Notes under the pieces: model-generated
What the model was told of the DNA's origin: nothing
What the model saw: only the letters and a program-made list of their open reading frames with translations
Databases searched by the model: none
Position numbers and translations under genes: made by a program
Source of the DNA: Candidatus Accumulibacter conexus
GTDB lineage: Bacteria; Pseudomonadota; Gammaproteobacteria; Burkholderiales; Rhodocyclaceae
Length of the DNA: 64,000 nucleotides
NCBI GenBank assembly: GCA_017592775.1
Contig: JAGFNJ010000016.1
Span: forward strand, 1-64,000
Direction: 5' to 3'
Shown: one piece after another, positions 16,483 to 24,656 of the stretch
Position numbering within the stretch: position 1 is the stretch's first letter
Layout: every line of letters starts with the position of its first letter

Positions 16483-17168
16483 TTGCCCTTGCTGGCCTGG
16501 TCGATCGCGGCCAGCAGTTTTTCGTGCTCGGCGATTTCTTCCGGGCTGGCGCGCCGGATCAACTGCGCGCGCGACGCGCCGGCGGCAGCCGGGCGTCGGC
16601 CGCTCTCGCTGCGTTCCGTCTGCTCGTCGGCCAGGTCCATGATCAGGCTTTCCTGCCCGCGGGTCATCGCCAGATAGACTTCGGCGAGGATCTCGGCGTC
16701 GAGCAGGGCTCCGTGCAGGGTGCGCTGCGAGTTGTCCACGCCGTAGCGTTCGCAGAGCGCGTTGAGGTTGTTCTTCTTGCCCGGGTGCAGTTCCTTGGCC
16801 ATGCGCAGGGTGTCGCAGACGCCGTGGCAGACGGTTTCGACCGGCGCCATGTCGAGCAGGGACAGTTCCGCGTTGAGGAAGCCGAGGTCGAAAGCTGCGT
16901 TGTGGATGACCAGTTCGGCGCCGCGGATGAAATCGAGGAAGTCGGCGGCGACATCGGCAAAGCGGGGCTTGTCGAGAAGGAAATCGCGGCTGATTCCGTG
17001 CACCGACAGGGCGCCGGCGTCGATTTCGCGTTCCGGATTCAGGTAGCTGTGGAAATGCCGTTGCGTCAGGCGGCGGTTACGCATCTCGACGCCGCCGATC
17101 TCGATGATGCGATGCCCGAGCTTGTGTTCGAGGCCGGTCGTTTCGGTGTCAAGGAAGATCGTTCGCAT
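16449..17168 (-). CDS. dnaQ: DNA polymerase III epsilon subunit (3'-5' proofreading exonuclease)
   Basis: A 239-residue DEDDh exonuclease. ExoI carries the catalytic pair in 'IFLDTETTGLEHKLGHRIIEIG' (Asp7, Glu9 region), ExoII is 'LVIHNAAFDLGFLN' and ExoIII is 'RTLHGALLDAEILAEVY' with the catalytic His and Asp. The length matches DnaQ. It removes mismatched bases during replication as part of the polymerase III core. It lies 24 bases downstream of rnhA, the usual betaproteobacterial rnhA-dnaQ pairing. Confidence 0.95.
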   Translation of the reverse strand: MRTIFLDTETTGLEHKLGHRIIEIGGVEMRNRRLTQRHFHSYLNPEREIDAGALSVHGISRDFLLDKPRFADVAADFLDFIRGAELVIHNAAFDLGFLNAELSLLDMAPVETVCHGVCDTLRMAKELHPGKKNNLNALCERYGVDNSQRTLHGALLDAEILAEVYLAMTRGQESLIMDLADEQTERSESGRRPAAAGASRAQLIRRASPEEIAEHEKLLAAIDQASKGKCLWLQRESAA

Positions 17169-17192
17169 CGCTGGCTGTCCCCGGTCTGCGCC

Positions 17193-17654
17193 CTAGCGGG
17201 CAGCCTGGCTGCGCCGCAGCTCGTCCATGCCGCGATTGGCCAGCGCGTCGGCACGTTCGTTGCCGGCATTCCCGGCATGTCCCCTCACCCAGCACCACGT
17301 GACCTGATGCTGGCCGGCAAGCTCGGCGAGCCGCTGCCAGAGGTCGGCATTCTTCACCGGCTGCCGGTCGGCGGTGCGCCAGCCGTTGCGCCGCCAGTTG
17401 CGGATCCACTCGGTGATGCCCTTCTGCAGGTACTGTGAATCGCTGTGCAGGTGCACCGTTGCCGGTCGCCGGAGTGCCTCGAGGGCGCGAATCGCAGCCG
17501 TCAGCTCCATGCGGTTGTTGGTCGTCGCCGCTTCGCCGCCCCACAGTTCCTTCTCGTGTTCGCCACTCTGCAGCACGACGCCCCAGCCACCCGGTCCGGG
17601 GTTGCCGCGACAGCCGCCATCGGCGTAGATGGTCACGATCGACTCGTCACTCAT
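17193..17654 (-). CDS. rnhA: Ribonuclease HI
   Basis: A 153-residue RNase HI, which cleaves RNA in RNA-DNA hybrids. The catalytic residues are visible: Asp in '[17 protein letters not shown]', Glu in '[14 protein letters not shown]', Asp in '[11 protein letters not shown]', and the late His/Asp in '[15 protein letters not shown]'. The length equals that of the E. coli enzyme. Its start overlaps the end of the upstream methyltransferase gene by 8 bases, so the two are probably translated together. Confidence 0.97.
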   Translation of the reverse strand: MSDESIVTIYADGGCRGNPGPGGWGVVLQSGEHEKELWGGEAATTNNRMELTAAIRALEALRRPATVHLHSDSQYLQKGITEWIRNWRRNGWRTADRQPVKNADLWQRLAELAGQHQVTWCWVRGHAGNAGNERADALANRGMDELRRSQAAR

Positions 17655-18369
17655 GCCCGTTCACTTCCTTCTTGCTCACCGCCGACAGTGCCTTGGGCGC
17701 TGCTCGCTGCCGTTTCCAGCTTGGCATGATCAGCCGCATGCCATGCACGCGCTTGATCGCGCGCAGCAGGTAGACGCCACCGGCAAAGCTCCACCAGCGA
17801 TGGCCGGCGGTTTCGATGAACTGCCAGCGGCGCAGCCAGCGCTCGCTCGAGCAGGGAGGCGCGTAGCAGCCGAAGCTGCCGCGCTCGACCTCGAATCCCA
17901 GCAACTGCAGCCAGTCGCGCAGGCGCCTCGGTGACAGGTAGTCGCCATTCCAGGGAAAGCCGTCCGGGCAGTTGGGCAGCTTCCGCCGCAGGCCCCAGGT
18001 CGAGAACGGATTGAAGCCGGCGATGATCACTTCTCCTTCCGGGATCAGGATACGTTCGACTTCGCGCAGGATCTGGTGCGGGTCGTCATGAAACTCGAGG
18101 ACATGCGGCATGACCACGAGGTCGATGCTGTGGGCGGCAAACGGCAGTTGCCGCAGGTCGCAGAGGACGTCGACCAGGCCGGACTCGCCGGCCACCTGAC
18201 GCAACGGGATGCGGTTGTGCGCCAGCAACTGGATCTCCGGCAAGCCGAGCTGGATGGCGTTGTAGCCAAAGAGGTCGGCCACTGCGGCATCGATGCTTGC
18301 CTGCTCCCAGGCCATGACGTAGCGCCCTTGTGGACCTTGCAGCCAGTCGCTGAAAACAGGAATTGACAT
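17647..18369 (-). CDS. SAM-dependent methyltransferase, class I
   Basis: A 240-residue class I methyltransferase. '[24 protein letters not shown]' holds the acidic motif after strand beta-2, and '[29 protein letters not shown]' is the motif IV/V region of the methyltransferase 11 family. The glycine-rich motif I is weak. The usual neighbourhood (gloB divergent, rnhA and dnaQ downstream) is shared across betaproteobacteria, but the substrate is unknown. The ATG at 18369 lies 27 bases from the divergent gloB start. The frame extends far upstream through gloB's antisense strand, which is not coding. Confidence 0.82.
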   Translation of the reverse strand: MSIPVFSDWLQGPQGRYVMAWEQASIDAAVADLFGYNAIQLGLPEIQLLAHNRIPLRQVAGESGLVDVLCDLRQLPFAAHSIDLVVMPHVLEFHDDPHQILREVERILIPEGEVIIAGFNPFSTWGLRRKLPNCPDGFPWNGDYLSPRRLRDWLQLLGFEVERGSFGCYAPPCSSERWLRRWQFIETAGHRWWSFAGGVYLLRAIKRVHGMRLIMPSWKRQRAAPKALSAVSKKEVNGHE

Positions 18370-18396
18370 TTTCCGCAGTTCTTCCAAAATCCAGCG

Positions 18397-19158
18397 ATGT
18401 TCGACGTCATCCGCATTCCAGCTTTCAAGGATAACTACATCTGGTTGCTGCGCAAAGGCGCAGCGGCAACGGTGGTCGATCCGGGCGATGCACGGCCGGT
18501 GCTCGAGGTCCTCCAGCGCGAGGGACTGAGTCTCGCCAGCATTCTCGTCACGCACCACCATGCCGACCACCAGGGAGGAGTCGCCGCGCTGCTCGCACAC
18601 TGCCGGGCCGAGGTTTTCGGGCCGGCAGCCGAGTCGATCAGCGGCATCAGCCGGCCGTTGCGCGGTGGCGAGACGATCCACCCGGCTGGCTGTGACAGCG
18701 GCTTCGCCGTCATTGCGGTGCCCGGCCATACGCTTGGTCACCTCGCGTATTATGGCGCAGGCTGCCTGTTCTGTGGCGACACGCTGTTTGCCGGCGGCTG
18801 CGGTCGGCTCTTCGAGGGAACACCGGCGCAGATGGCGGCCTCGCTGGCGCGCCTGGCGGAGTTGCCCGACGAGACGGCCGTGTACTGCGCGCACGAGTAC
18901 ACGCAGGCGAACCTGCGCTTTGCGCTCGCGGTCGAACCGGGGAATCGCTTCCTGCAGGGCCGCGCGGCGGAGGTCGCCGCGGCGCGTGCCGGTGGTTTGG
19001 CGACGGTGCCCTCGACGATCGCCTGCGAGAAGGCAAGCAACCCCTTCCTGCGCTGCAGCGAGCCGGAAGTCGTGGCATCGGCACAGCGCCACGGTGCCGG
19101 CGCGGCTGACGAAGTGGCGGTGTTCGCCGCGTTGCGGGAGTGGAAGAACGGTTTTTGA
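18397..19158 (+). CDS. gloB: Hydroxyacylglutathione hydrolase (glyoxalase II)
   Basis: A 253-residue metallo-beta-lactamase fold enzyme that hydrolyses S-lactoylglutathione to lactate and glutathione, the second step of methylglyoxal detoxification. The metal motif THHHADH is near residue 52, followed by the later ligands in 'VPGHTLGHLAYY', 'LFCGDTLFAGGCGRLFEG' and 'YCAHEYT'. The C-terminal helical domain with 'NPFLRC' is typical of GloB. It is divergent from the methyltransferase gene with a 27-base shared promoter region. Confidence 0.95.
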   Translation: MFDVIRIPAFKDNYIWLLRKGAAATVVDPGDARPVLEVLQREGLSLASILVTHHHADHQGGVAALLAHCRAEVFGPAAESISGISRPLRGGETIHPAGCDSGFAVIAVPGHTLGHLAYYGAGCLFCGDTLFAGGCGRLFEGTPAQMAASLARLAELPDETAVYCAHEYTQANLRFALAVEPGNRFLQGRAAEVAAARAGGLATVPSTIACEKASNPFLRCSEPEVVASAQRHGAGAADEVAVFAALREWKNGF

Positions 19159-19403
19159 GGCGGCGCCAATCGCGTCTGCACGGGCAGGGCCGCTGTCAGC
19201 GAGCCCGAGGTGCTTGGCGAAGCCAAAGCCGGGGTTGATTCGGCGGGGGTGAATCGCCCGCTGGCGAGGTCGAACTGCCGTTTTGCCCACTCGCTCCCAG
19301 CCACGGTCCGCCTTGCTCGGCCGGCTGTCTGCGCCGGCGCGCTCGCCGATCCACCCGACCAATCCCGGTGTCCGTTCGCTGGCGACGACTTGTTGGCAAC
19401 CTC

Positions 19404-19805
19404 TCAGGCGGCCGGCTGGCTGATGTCGGCCTGCTGTGCCGCGCGCCAGGCGCGATCGACCGTGTCGAGCATCTTGCCGGTGTTGAAGGGTTTGACGATG
19501 AAACCGCTGGCTCCATTCTGGATCGATGCGTGCACATGGTCGACACTCGGACTGCCGGTGAGCATGATGACGACCATTTCGGGGTGTCGTGCCTTGATCG
19601 CCTGTAGCGCCTCGAGGCCATTCATCTCCGGCATCACCAGGTCCATGCAGATGATTTGCGGCCGCAGGCGCTCGGCGAGTTCGAGTGCAGCAACCCCGTT
19701 GCGCGCCTCGCCGATGACCTCGTATTCGCTGTCGCGCAGCATGCTGCGCAGCAGGCTGCGCATCAGATCGTTGTCGTCGACGATGAGGACGCTGGGACGT
19801 GACAT
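19404..19805 (-). CDS. Single-domain response regulator (CheY-like)
   Basis: A 133-residue receiver domain with no output domain. The phosphoacceptor Asp is in 'IICMDLVMPEMNGLEAL', the acidic pair in 'VLIVDDNDLMRSLL', the switch Thr in 'VIMLTGSPS' and the Lys in 'GFIVKPFN'. Such proteins work by binding a partner, for example in motility or phosphorelay. No histidine kinase gene adjoins it. An in-frame ATG three codons upstream (19814) is an alternative start. Confidence 0.88.
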   Translation of the reverse strand: MSRPSVLIVDDNDLMRSLLRSMLRDSEYEVIGEARNGVAALELAERLRPQIICMDLVMPEMNGLEALQAIKARHPEMVVIMLTGSPSVDHVHASIQNGASGFIVKPFNTGKMLDTVDRAWRAAQQADISQPAA

Positions 19806-19910
19806 GCCGGTCATTCTCGCCAACGCCGTGGCACGTGCGCCACGGCGACGCGGCAACGACCGCTTCGTGCTAAATTGGCACTTTCCCCAGTCAGCCCAGG
19901 GGCTGCCGTC

Positions 19911-22900
19911 ATGACCGAAAAGACCCCTCCCACCACCGCGAATGCCTCCCTGCGCGTGAAGAAATACGGGCTGCGGATTGCCTTGGCCCTGCTGATCATC
20001 GGCGTGCTCGGTTTCCTCGTCATGCCGCCGCTCGTCAAGTGGTTGCTGGTGGATCAGCTCGCCGCGGCGCTGCACAGACCGGTGAGCATCGAGGGGCTGA
20101 GGATAAACCCCTACACCTTGTCCCTGCAAGTCGACGGGTTGGCGATCCAGGAGAAGGGGGGCGGCAACAAGGTGGCCGGTTTCGAGCAGTTGTTCGTCAA
20201 CCTGGAGTCGAGTTCGCTGTTTCGGGGCGGCCCGGTGATCAGTGAACTGAAGCTGGTCGGGCCGGCGCTGTCGCTGGTGCGGCTACCCGACGGGCGTTTC
20301 AACTTCTCCGACCTGGTCGACGAGTTCATGGCCCGGCCGCCATCGACCGAGCCAACGCCGCGATTCTCCGTGAATAACATCCAGATCGCCGGCGGCAAGG
20401 TGGACTTCGACGATCGGATGCTGGGCGAGAAGCAGCAGCTCAGCGAAGTCAACGTCGCCTTGCCCTTCGTTTCCAGTCTGCCGCATTCGGTCGAAATCTT
20501 CGTCGAGCCGGCGTTCTCGGCTTCACTGAACGGCGCCCCGCTGGTGGTTCAGGGCCGGAGCAAGCCCTTCGCGGCGACGCAGGAGAGCGAACTGGCGGTC
20601 GACCTGCGCGACGTGCAGATCGCTCCCTATCTCGACTATCTGCCGTTGCGACTGCCGATCCAGCTCGTTTCGGGCGCCGTAGACAGCGAGCTGAAGCTCG
20701 CTTTCCGCCGCGGCGAGGACGATCATCCGTCGCTCAGCCTGTCGGGAAGCGTCACGGTGCGGGATCTCGTCGTCAGGGACATCGCCGGCGATCCCCTACT
20801 GTCGCTGCAGCGGCTGCACGTTGTGCTGGCAACGGTCGATCCGCTGCAGCGCGTTTTCGCCATCGAGCAGGTGGCGGTCGACTCGCCCGAGATCCATGCG
20901 CGTGTCAGTCGGCAGGGAACGATCAACTGGATCGACTTCTTCAACGAGGAACTTGCTGCGCGCTCGTCGCCGGCAGCCGGGCCAGCCAAGGATCCGCCGG
21001 CAGCAGCGGTGAACTGGTCGCTGGGCGAAGCCCGGGCCAGCGGCGGTGCCCTGCTCTGGCTCGACGAGTCGCAGGGCAAGCCCTTCAACGCCCGCGTCGA
21101 AGGCATCGATTTCGCCATTCGCGATCTCGACAGCAAGGGTGCTTCGCCAGCGAAGTTCGAACTCGCGATGCGTTTTCAGGGAGAGCCCTGGATCAAGACG
21201 GGTACGTTGTCGGCCAAGGGCGGCCAGCTCGATCTCGCCAAACGACGGGTGCTCATCGACGAGCTTTGGCAGCGCGGCACGCGGGTGTTGCTGCGGCGCG
21301 CCGCCGACGGCAGCATCGACTTCGTGCAGCCGCCCGTCCTGCGCGCTGCCACGGCCGCACGGAAGGATCCTGGTGGGGCCTGGCAGGTCACCGTGGCCAA
21401 ATACCGCTCCGAGGACATTGGCCTGCGCTTCGAGGACGCAGCGGTGTCGCCGGCGGCGACGCACACGATCGAGGGCCTGCGTTTCGACGGCGAGAATCTA
21501 TCCACGGAAGCCGGCAGCACGGCCAAGGTGACGACCAGTTTCCGGCTCAATCGCAAGGGCGAGGTCGAACTGGCCGGCACCGTCCGCGCGCTGCCGCTCG
21601 ACGCCAACATCAAGCTCGCCGTGCGGACGCTCGAACTCCTGCCGCTGCAGCCTTACGTCACCGAGCACCTCAACGCCGAGGTCACGCGCGGCATGGTGAG
21701 TGCCGACGGCGTGCTGCAACTGCGCCAGAGCGGCAGCGGCGGACTCGACCTGGCGGCGCTCGGCGGCGGCTTCAGCGGCGAGGTGACGATCGGTGACTTC
21801 CAGGCCGTCGACAAGATCAACTCGGCCGACTTCATGAAGTGGAAGTCGCTCCACCTCGGCAAGCTCGACCTGCGCCTGCGGCCCGATTCGCTGGCGATCG
21901 GCGAGGTGGCGCTGAGCGACTTCTTTGCCCGTGTGATCGTCAGTCGCGAGGGCAAGCTGAACCTGCTGCAGATCGTTCGCCGGGATGACAAGTCGAAGCC
22001 GCAGTCGTCGCCAGTTGCAGCGGCGGTCGTCGCCGGCGAGGGCAAGGCTTCGGCGCCGGTCGGCGTCGTGGCGAAGCCGTCGCTGCCGATCAGCATCGCC
22101 CGCATCACGCTGCAGGGTGGTGACGTCAAGTTCAGTGACAATTTCATCAAGCCGAATTACTCGGCGAACCTGAAGAAGATCGGTGGCACGATCAGCGGCC
22201 TGTCGTCGGCGGCGGACACTGCGGCGAAGGTCGACCTGCGCGGCAGTTACGACAACATCGCGCCGTTGACCGTCAGCGGCCAGCTCAACCCGTTGTCGCC
22301 AACCCCTCGCCTCGATCTGCAGGCCGAAGTCAAGGGGATCGAGATGACCTCGCTGTCGCCGTACTCCGGCAAGTACGCCGGCTACGCGATCGAGAAGGGC
22401 AAGATGTCGCTGTTCGTCAAGTACCGGATCGAGAACCGGCAGCTCACTGCCGAGAACCGGATATTCCTCGATCAGCTCACCTTCGGCGAGCCGGTCGCCA
22501 GTCCGGACGCGACCAAGCTGCCGGTGACGCTCGCGGTCGCTTTGCTGAAGAACCGCAACGGCGAGATCGACATCAACCTGCCGATCTCGGGCTCGCTCGA
22601 TGATCCCGAGTTCAGCATCGGCGGCCTCATCGTGCGGGTGATCGTCAACGTCCTGGTGAAGGCGGTCACCTCGCCCTTCGCACTCCTTGGATCGGTTTTT
22701 GGCGGTGGCGAGGAACTGTCCACGATCGACTTCGCCGTCGGTGAGGCAAGCCTGACTGCCGAGGCACAGAAGCGCATCGAGACACTCGGCAAGGCGCTTG
22801 TCGACAGGCCGGCGCTGAAGCTCGAGATCGAGGGGCATGCCGATCTGCAGAGCGACCCCGAGGGACTGAAGCGTCATCGCCTGCAGAGCAAGGTGCGTGC

Positions 22901-23285
22901 GCTGAAACGCGAGGAACTGACGAAGAAGGGCGTTGAAAGCGGCTCGGTGGAGACCGTCGAGGTCGACGCCAAGGAGTATCCGGCGCTGCTCGAGCGCGTC
23001 TATCGAGCCGAGAAGTTTCCCAAGCCGCGCAACCTCGTGGGCATGGTCAAGGGCTTGCCGGTCGATGAGATGGAGAAGCTGATCCTGGCCAACACCGTCG
23101 CCGACGAGGAGGAACTGCGCGATCTCGCCGACCGCCGCGCAAAAGCCGTTCGCGACGCACTGCTGGCGCGCGATGTTCCCGGCGAACGGTTGTTCCTGCT
23201 GCCGGTCAGGCTCGTCGCTTCGGACGGCAAGGCCGATGCCGCTGCCCAGGCGCGCGAGAGCCGGGTGGCGTTGTCGCTGAAGTAG
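19911..23285 (+). CDS. DUF748 / AsmA-like envelope protein with OmpA-like C-terminus
   Basis: A 1124-residue envelope protein. One transmembrane helix near residues 20-42 (LALLIIGVLGFLVMPPLVKWLL) anchors it; the remainder is periplasmic. The body has repeated beta-rich DUF748 segments of the AsmA/YhdP/TamB superfamily, which form groove-like bridges thought to move lipids between membranes. The end holds an OmpA-like module: 'TIDFAVGEASLTAEAQKRIETLGKAL' and 'LEIEGHADLQSDPEGL', which could contact peptidoglycan. It is monocistronic or leads the rmuC-kinase run. The start codon is chosen at the ATG at 19911; GTG or ATG codons slightly upstream are possible. Confidence 0.8.
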   Translation: MTEKTPPTTANASLRVKKYGLRIALALLIIGVLGFLVMPPLVKWLLVDQLAAALHRPVSIEGLRINPYTLSLQVDGLAIQEKGGGNKVAGFEQLFVNLESSSLFRGGPVISELKLVGPALSLVRLPDGRFNFSDLVDEFMARPPSTEPTPRFSVNNIQIAGGKVDFDDRMLGEKQQLSEVNVALPFVSSLPHSVEIFVEPAFSASLNGAPLVVQGRSKPFAATQESELAVDLRDVQIAPYLDYLPLRLPIQLVSGAVDSELKLAFRRGEDDHPSLSLSGSVTVRDLVVRDIAGDPLLSLQRLHVVLATVDPLQRVFAIEQVAVDSPEIHARVSRQGTINWIDFFNEELAARSSPAAGPAKDPPAAAVNWSLGEARASGGALLWLDESQGKPFNARVEGIDFAIRDLDSKGASPAKFELAMRFQGEPWIKTGTLSAKGGQLDLAKRRVLIDELWQRGTRVLLRRAADGSIDFVQPPVLRAATAARKDPGGAWQVTVAKYRSEDIGLRFEDAAVSPAATHTIEGLRFDGENLSTEAGSTAKVTTSFRLNRKGEVELAGTVRALPLDANIKLAVRTLELLPLQPYVTEHLNAEVTRGMVSADGVLQLRQSGSGGLDLAALGGGFSGEVTIGDFQAVDKINSADFMKWKSLHLGKLDLRLRPDSLAIGEVALSDFFARVIVSREGKLNLLQIVRRDDKSKPQSSPVAAAVVAGEGKASAPVGVVAKPSLPISIARITLQGGDVKFSDNFIKPNYSANLKKIGGTISGLSSAADTAAKVDLRGSYDNIAPLTVSGQLNPLSPTPRLDLQAEVKGIEMTSLSPYSGKYAGYAIEKGKMSLFVKYRIENRQLTAENRIFLDQLTFGEPVASPDATKLPVTLAVALLKNRNGEIDINLPISGSLDDPEFSIGGLIVRVIVNVLVKAVTSPFALLGSVFGGGEELSTIDFAVGEASLTAEAQKRIETLGKALVDRPALKLEIEGHADLQSDPEGLKRHRLQSKVRALKREELTKKGVESGSVETVEVDAKEYPALLERVYRAEKFPKPRNLVGMVKGLPVDEMEKLILANTVADEEELRDLADRRAKAVRDALLARDVPGERLFLLPVRLVASDGKADAAAQARESRVALSLK

Positions 23286-23312
23286 GCCCGGCGCCTTGCC
23301 GTCGGCTGGCAA

Positions 23313-24656
23313 ATGAGCGAGGGCATCCTGCAGGCACTGCTGGGAATCGGCGTCGCGCTGCTGGTGCTGCAGGTCCTCGTCCTGGCACGTGCCGCGCACA
23401 GCCGCGAGACGCTCGACGCCGGCCTGCGCGACGTGCAGCGGTCGATCGGCCAGGTCGAACGCGAGCTGCGCGAGGAACTGGCGCGTGGACGGCAGGAGGC
23501 CGTGGCGACTGCGCGTGGTGATCGCGAGGAGCAGACGCTGTCGCTGGGCCGTCTGTCACAGGCGCTTGCCGGCGAACTCGGCCGGCTCGGCGAACTGCAG
23601 GCACAGCAGCTCGAATCCTTCGCGCAGCAGTTGTCGCGGCTGACGAACAGCAACGAGCAGCGTTTCGAAAGCCTGCGCCTGGCGCTCGAGGCACGCCTGT
23701 CGCTGCTGCAGGGCGACAACGCGAGAAAGCTCGAGGAAATCCGCCAGACCGTGGACGAAAAGCTGCACGCGACCCTCGAGCAGCGGCTGGGCGATTCGTT
23801 CAGGCTGGTCAGCGATCGTCTCGAGCAGGTGCACCGCGGTCTGGGCGAGATGCAGACGCTGGCCACCGGCGTCGGTGACCTGAAGCGCGTCCTGAGCAAC
23901 GTCAAGACGCGTGGCACCTGGGGTGAGGTGCAGCTCGATGCGCTCCTCGACCAACTGCTGACCGGCGACCAGTATGCGCGCAACGTGGCGACGCGGCCTA
24001 ATCGCAACGATCGCGTCGAGTTCGCCATTCGTCTGCCGGGTGCCGACGGGCAGCAGCCGGTATGGCTGCCGATCGATGCCAAGTTTCCGCTCGAGGATCA
24101 TCAGCGGCTGGTCGATGCGCAGGAGCGCAACGATCCGGCGGCGCTCGAGCTGGCGACGCGGGCGCTCGAGGGCCGGTTGCGGGACGAGGCGAAGAAGATC
24201 CGCGACAAGTACGTCGAACCGCCGTACACGACGGACTTCGCCATCCTCTACCTGCCGACCGAGGGCCTGTACGCGGAGGTCCTGCGCCGCCCCGGACTGG
24301 TTGACGGTCTGCAGAGGGACCTGCGCATCTGCATCGCCGGACCGACGACCCTGGCGGCGCTGCTCAACAGCCTGCAGATGGGTTTCCGCACGCTGGCGAT
24401 CGAACGTCGTTCGTCGGAGGTGTGGGCGGTGCTCGGCGCGGTGAAGACCGAGTTCGGCAGGTTCGGCGAGGTGCTCGAGGCGACCCGCCGCAAACTCGAG
24501 CAGGCGAGCAGGAGCATCGAGTCGGCGGGCGTGCGGACGCGACAGATCGAGCGCAAACTGAAGAACGTCGAGGCGCTGCCGGTCGAAGAGGCGCAGCGCC
24601 GGCTGGGCGATCTCGAGGAGGTGGCGGATGCCGATCCGCCGGAGGGAGGCGATTGA
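23313..24656 (+). CDS. rmuC: DNA recombination protein RmuC
   Basis: A 447-residue RmuC. An N-terminal membrane-like helix (residues 5-25) is followed by a long coiled coil to about residue 190. The nuclease-like core includes 'GTWGEVQLDALLDQLL', 'LPIDAKFPLEDHQRL', 'DFAILYLPTEGLYAEVLRRPGL' and 'GPTTLAALLNSLQMGFRTLAIE', all strongly conserved in the family. RmuC limits inversions at short repeats. It is followed immediately by the kinase gene with a four-base stop/start overlap. Confidence 0.93.
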   Translation: MSEGILQALLGIGVALLVLQVLVLARAAHSRETLDAGLRDVQRSIGQVERELREELARGRQEAVATARGDREEQTLSLGRLSQALAGELGRLGELQAQQLESFAQQLSRLTNSNEQRFESLRLALEARLSLLQGDNARKLEEIRQTVDEKLHATLEQRLGDSFRLVSDRLEQVHRGLGEMQTLATGVGDLKRVLSNVKTRGTWGEVQLDALLDQLLTGDQYARNVATRPNRNDRVEFAIRLPGADGQQPVWLPIDAKFPLEDHQRLVDAQERNDPAALELATRALEGRLRDEAKKIRDKYVEPPYTTDFAILYLPTEGLYAEVLRRPGLVDGLQRDLRICIAGPTTLAALLNSLQMGFRTLAIERRSSEVWAVLGAVKTEFGRFGEVLEATRRKLEQASRSIESAGVRTRQIERKLKNVEALPVEEAQRRLGDLEEVADADPPEGGD

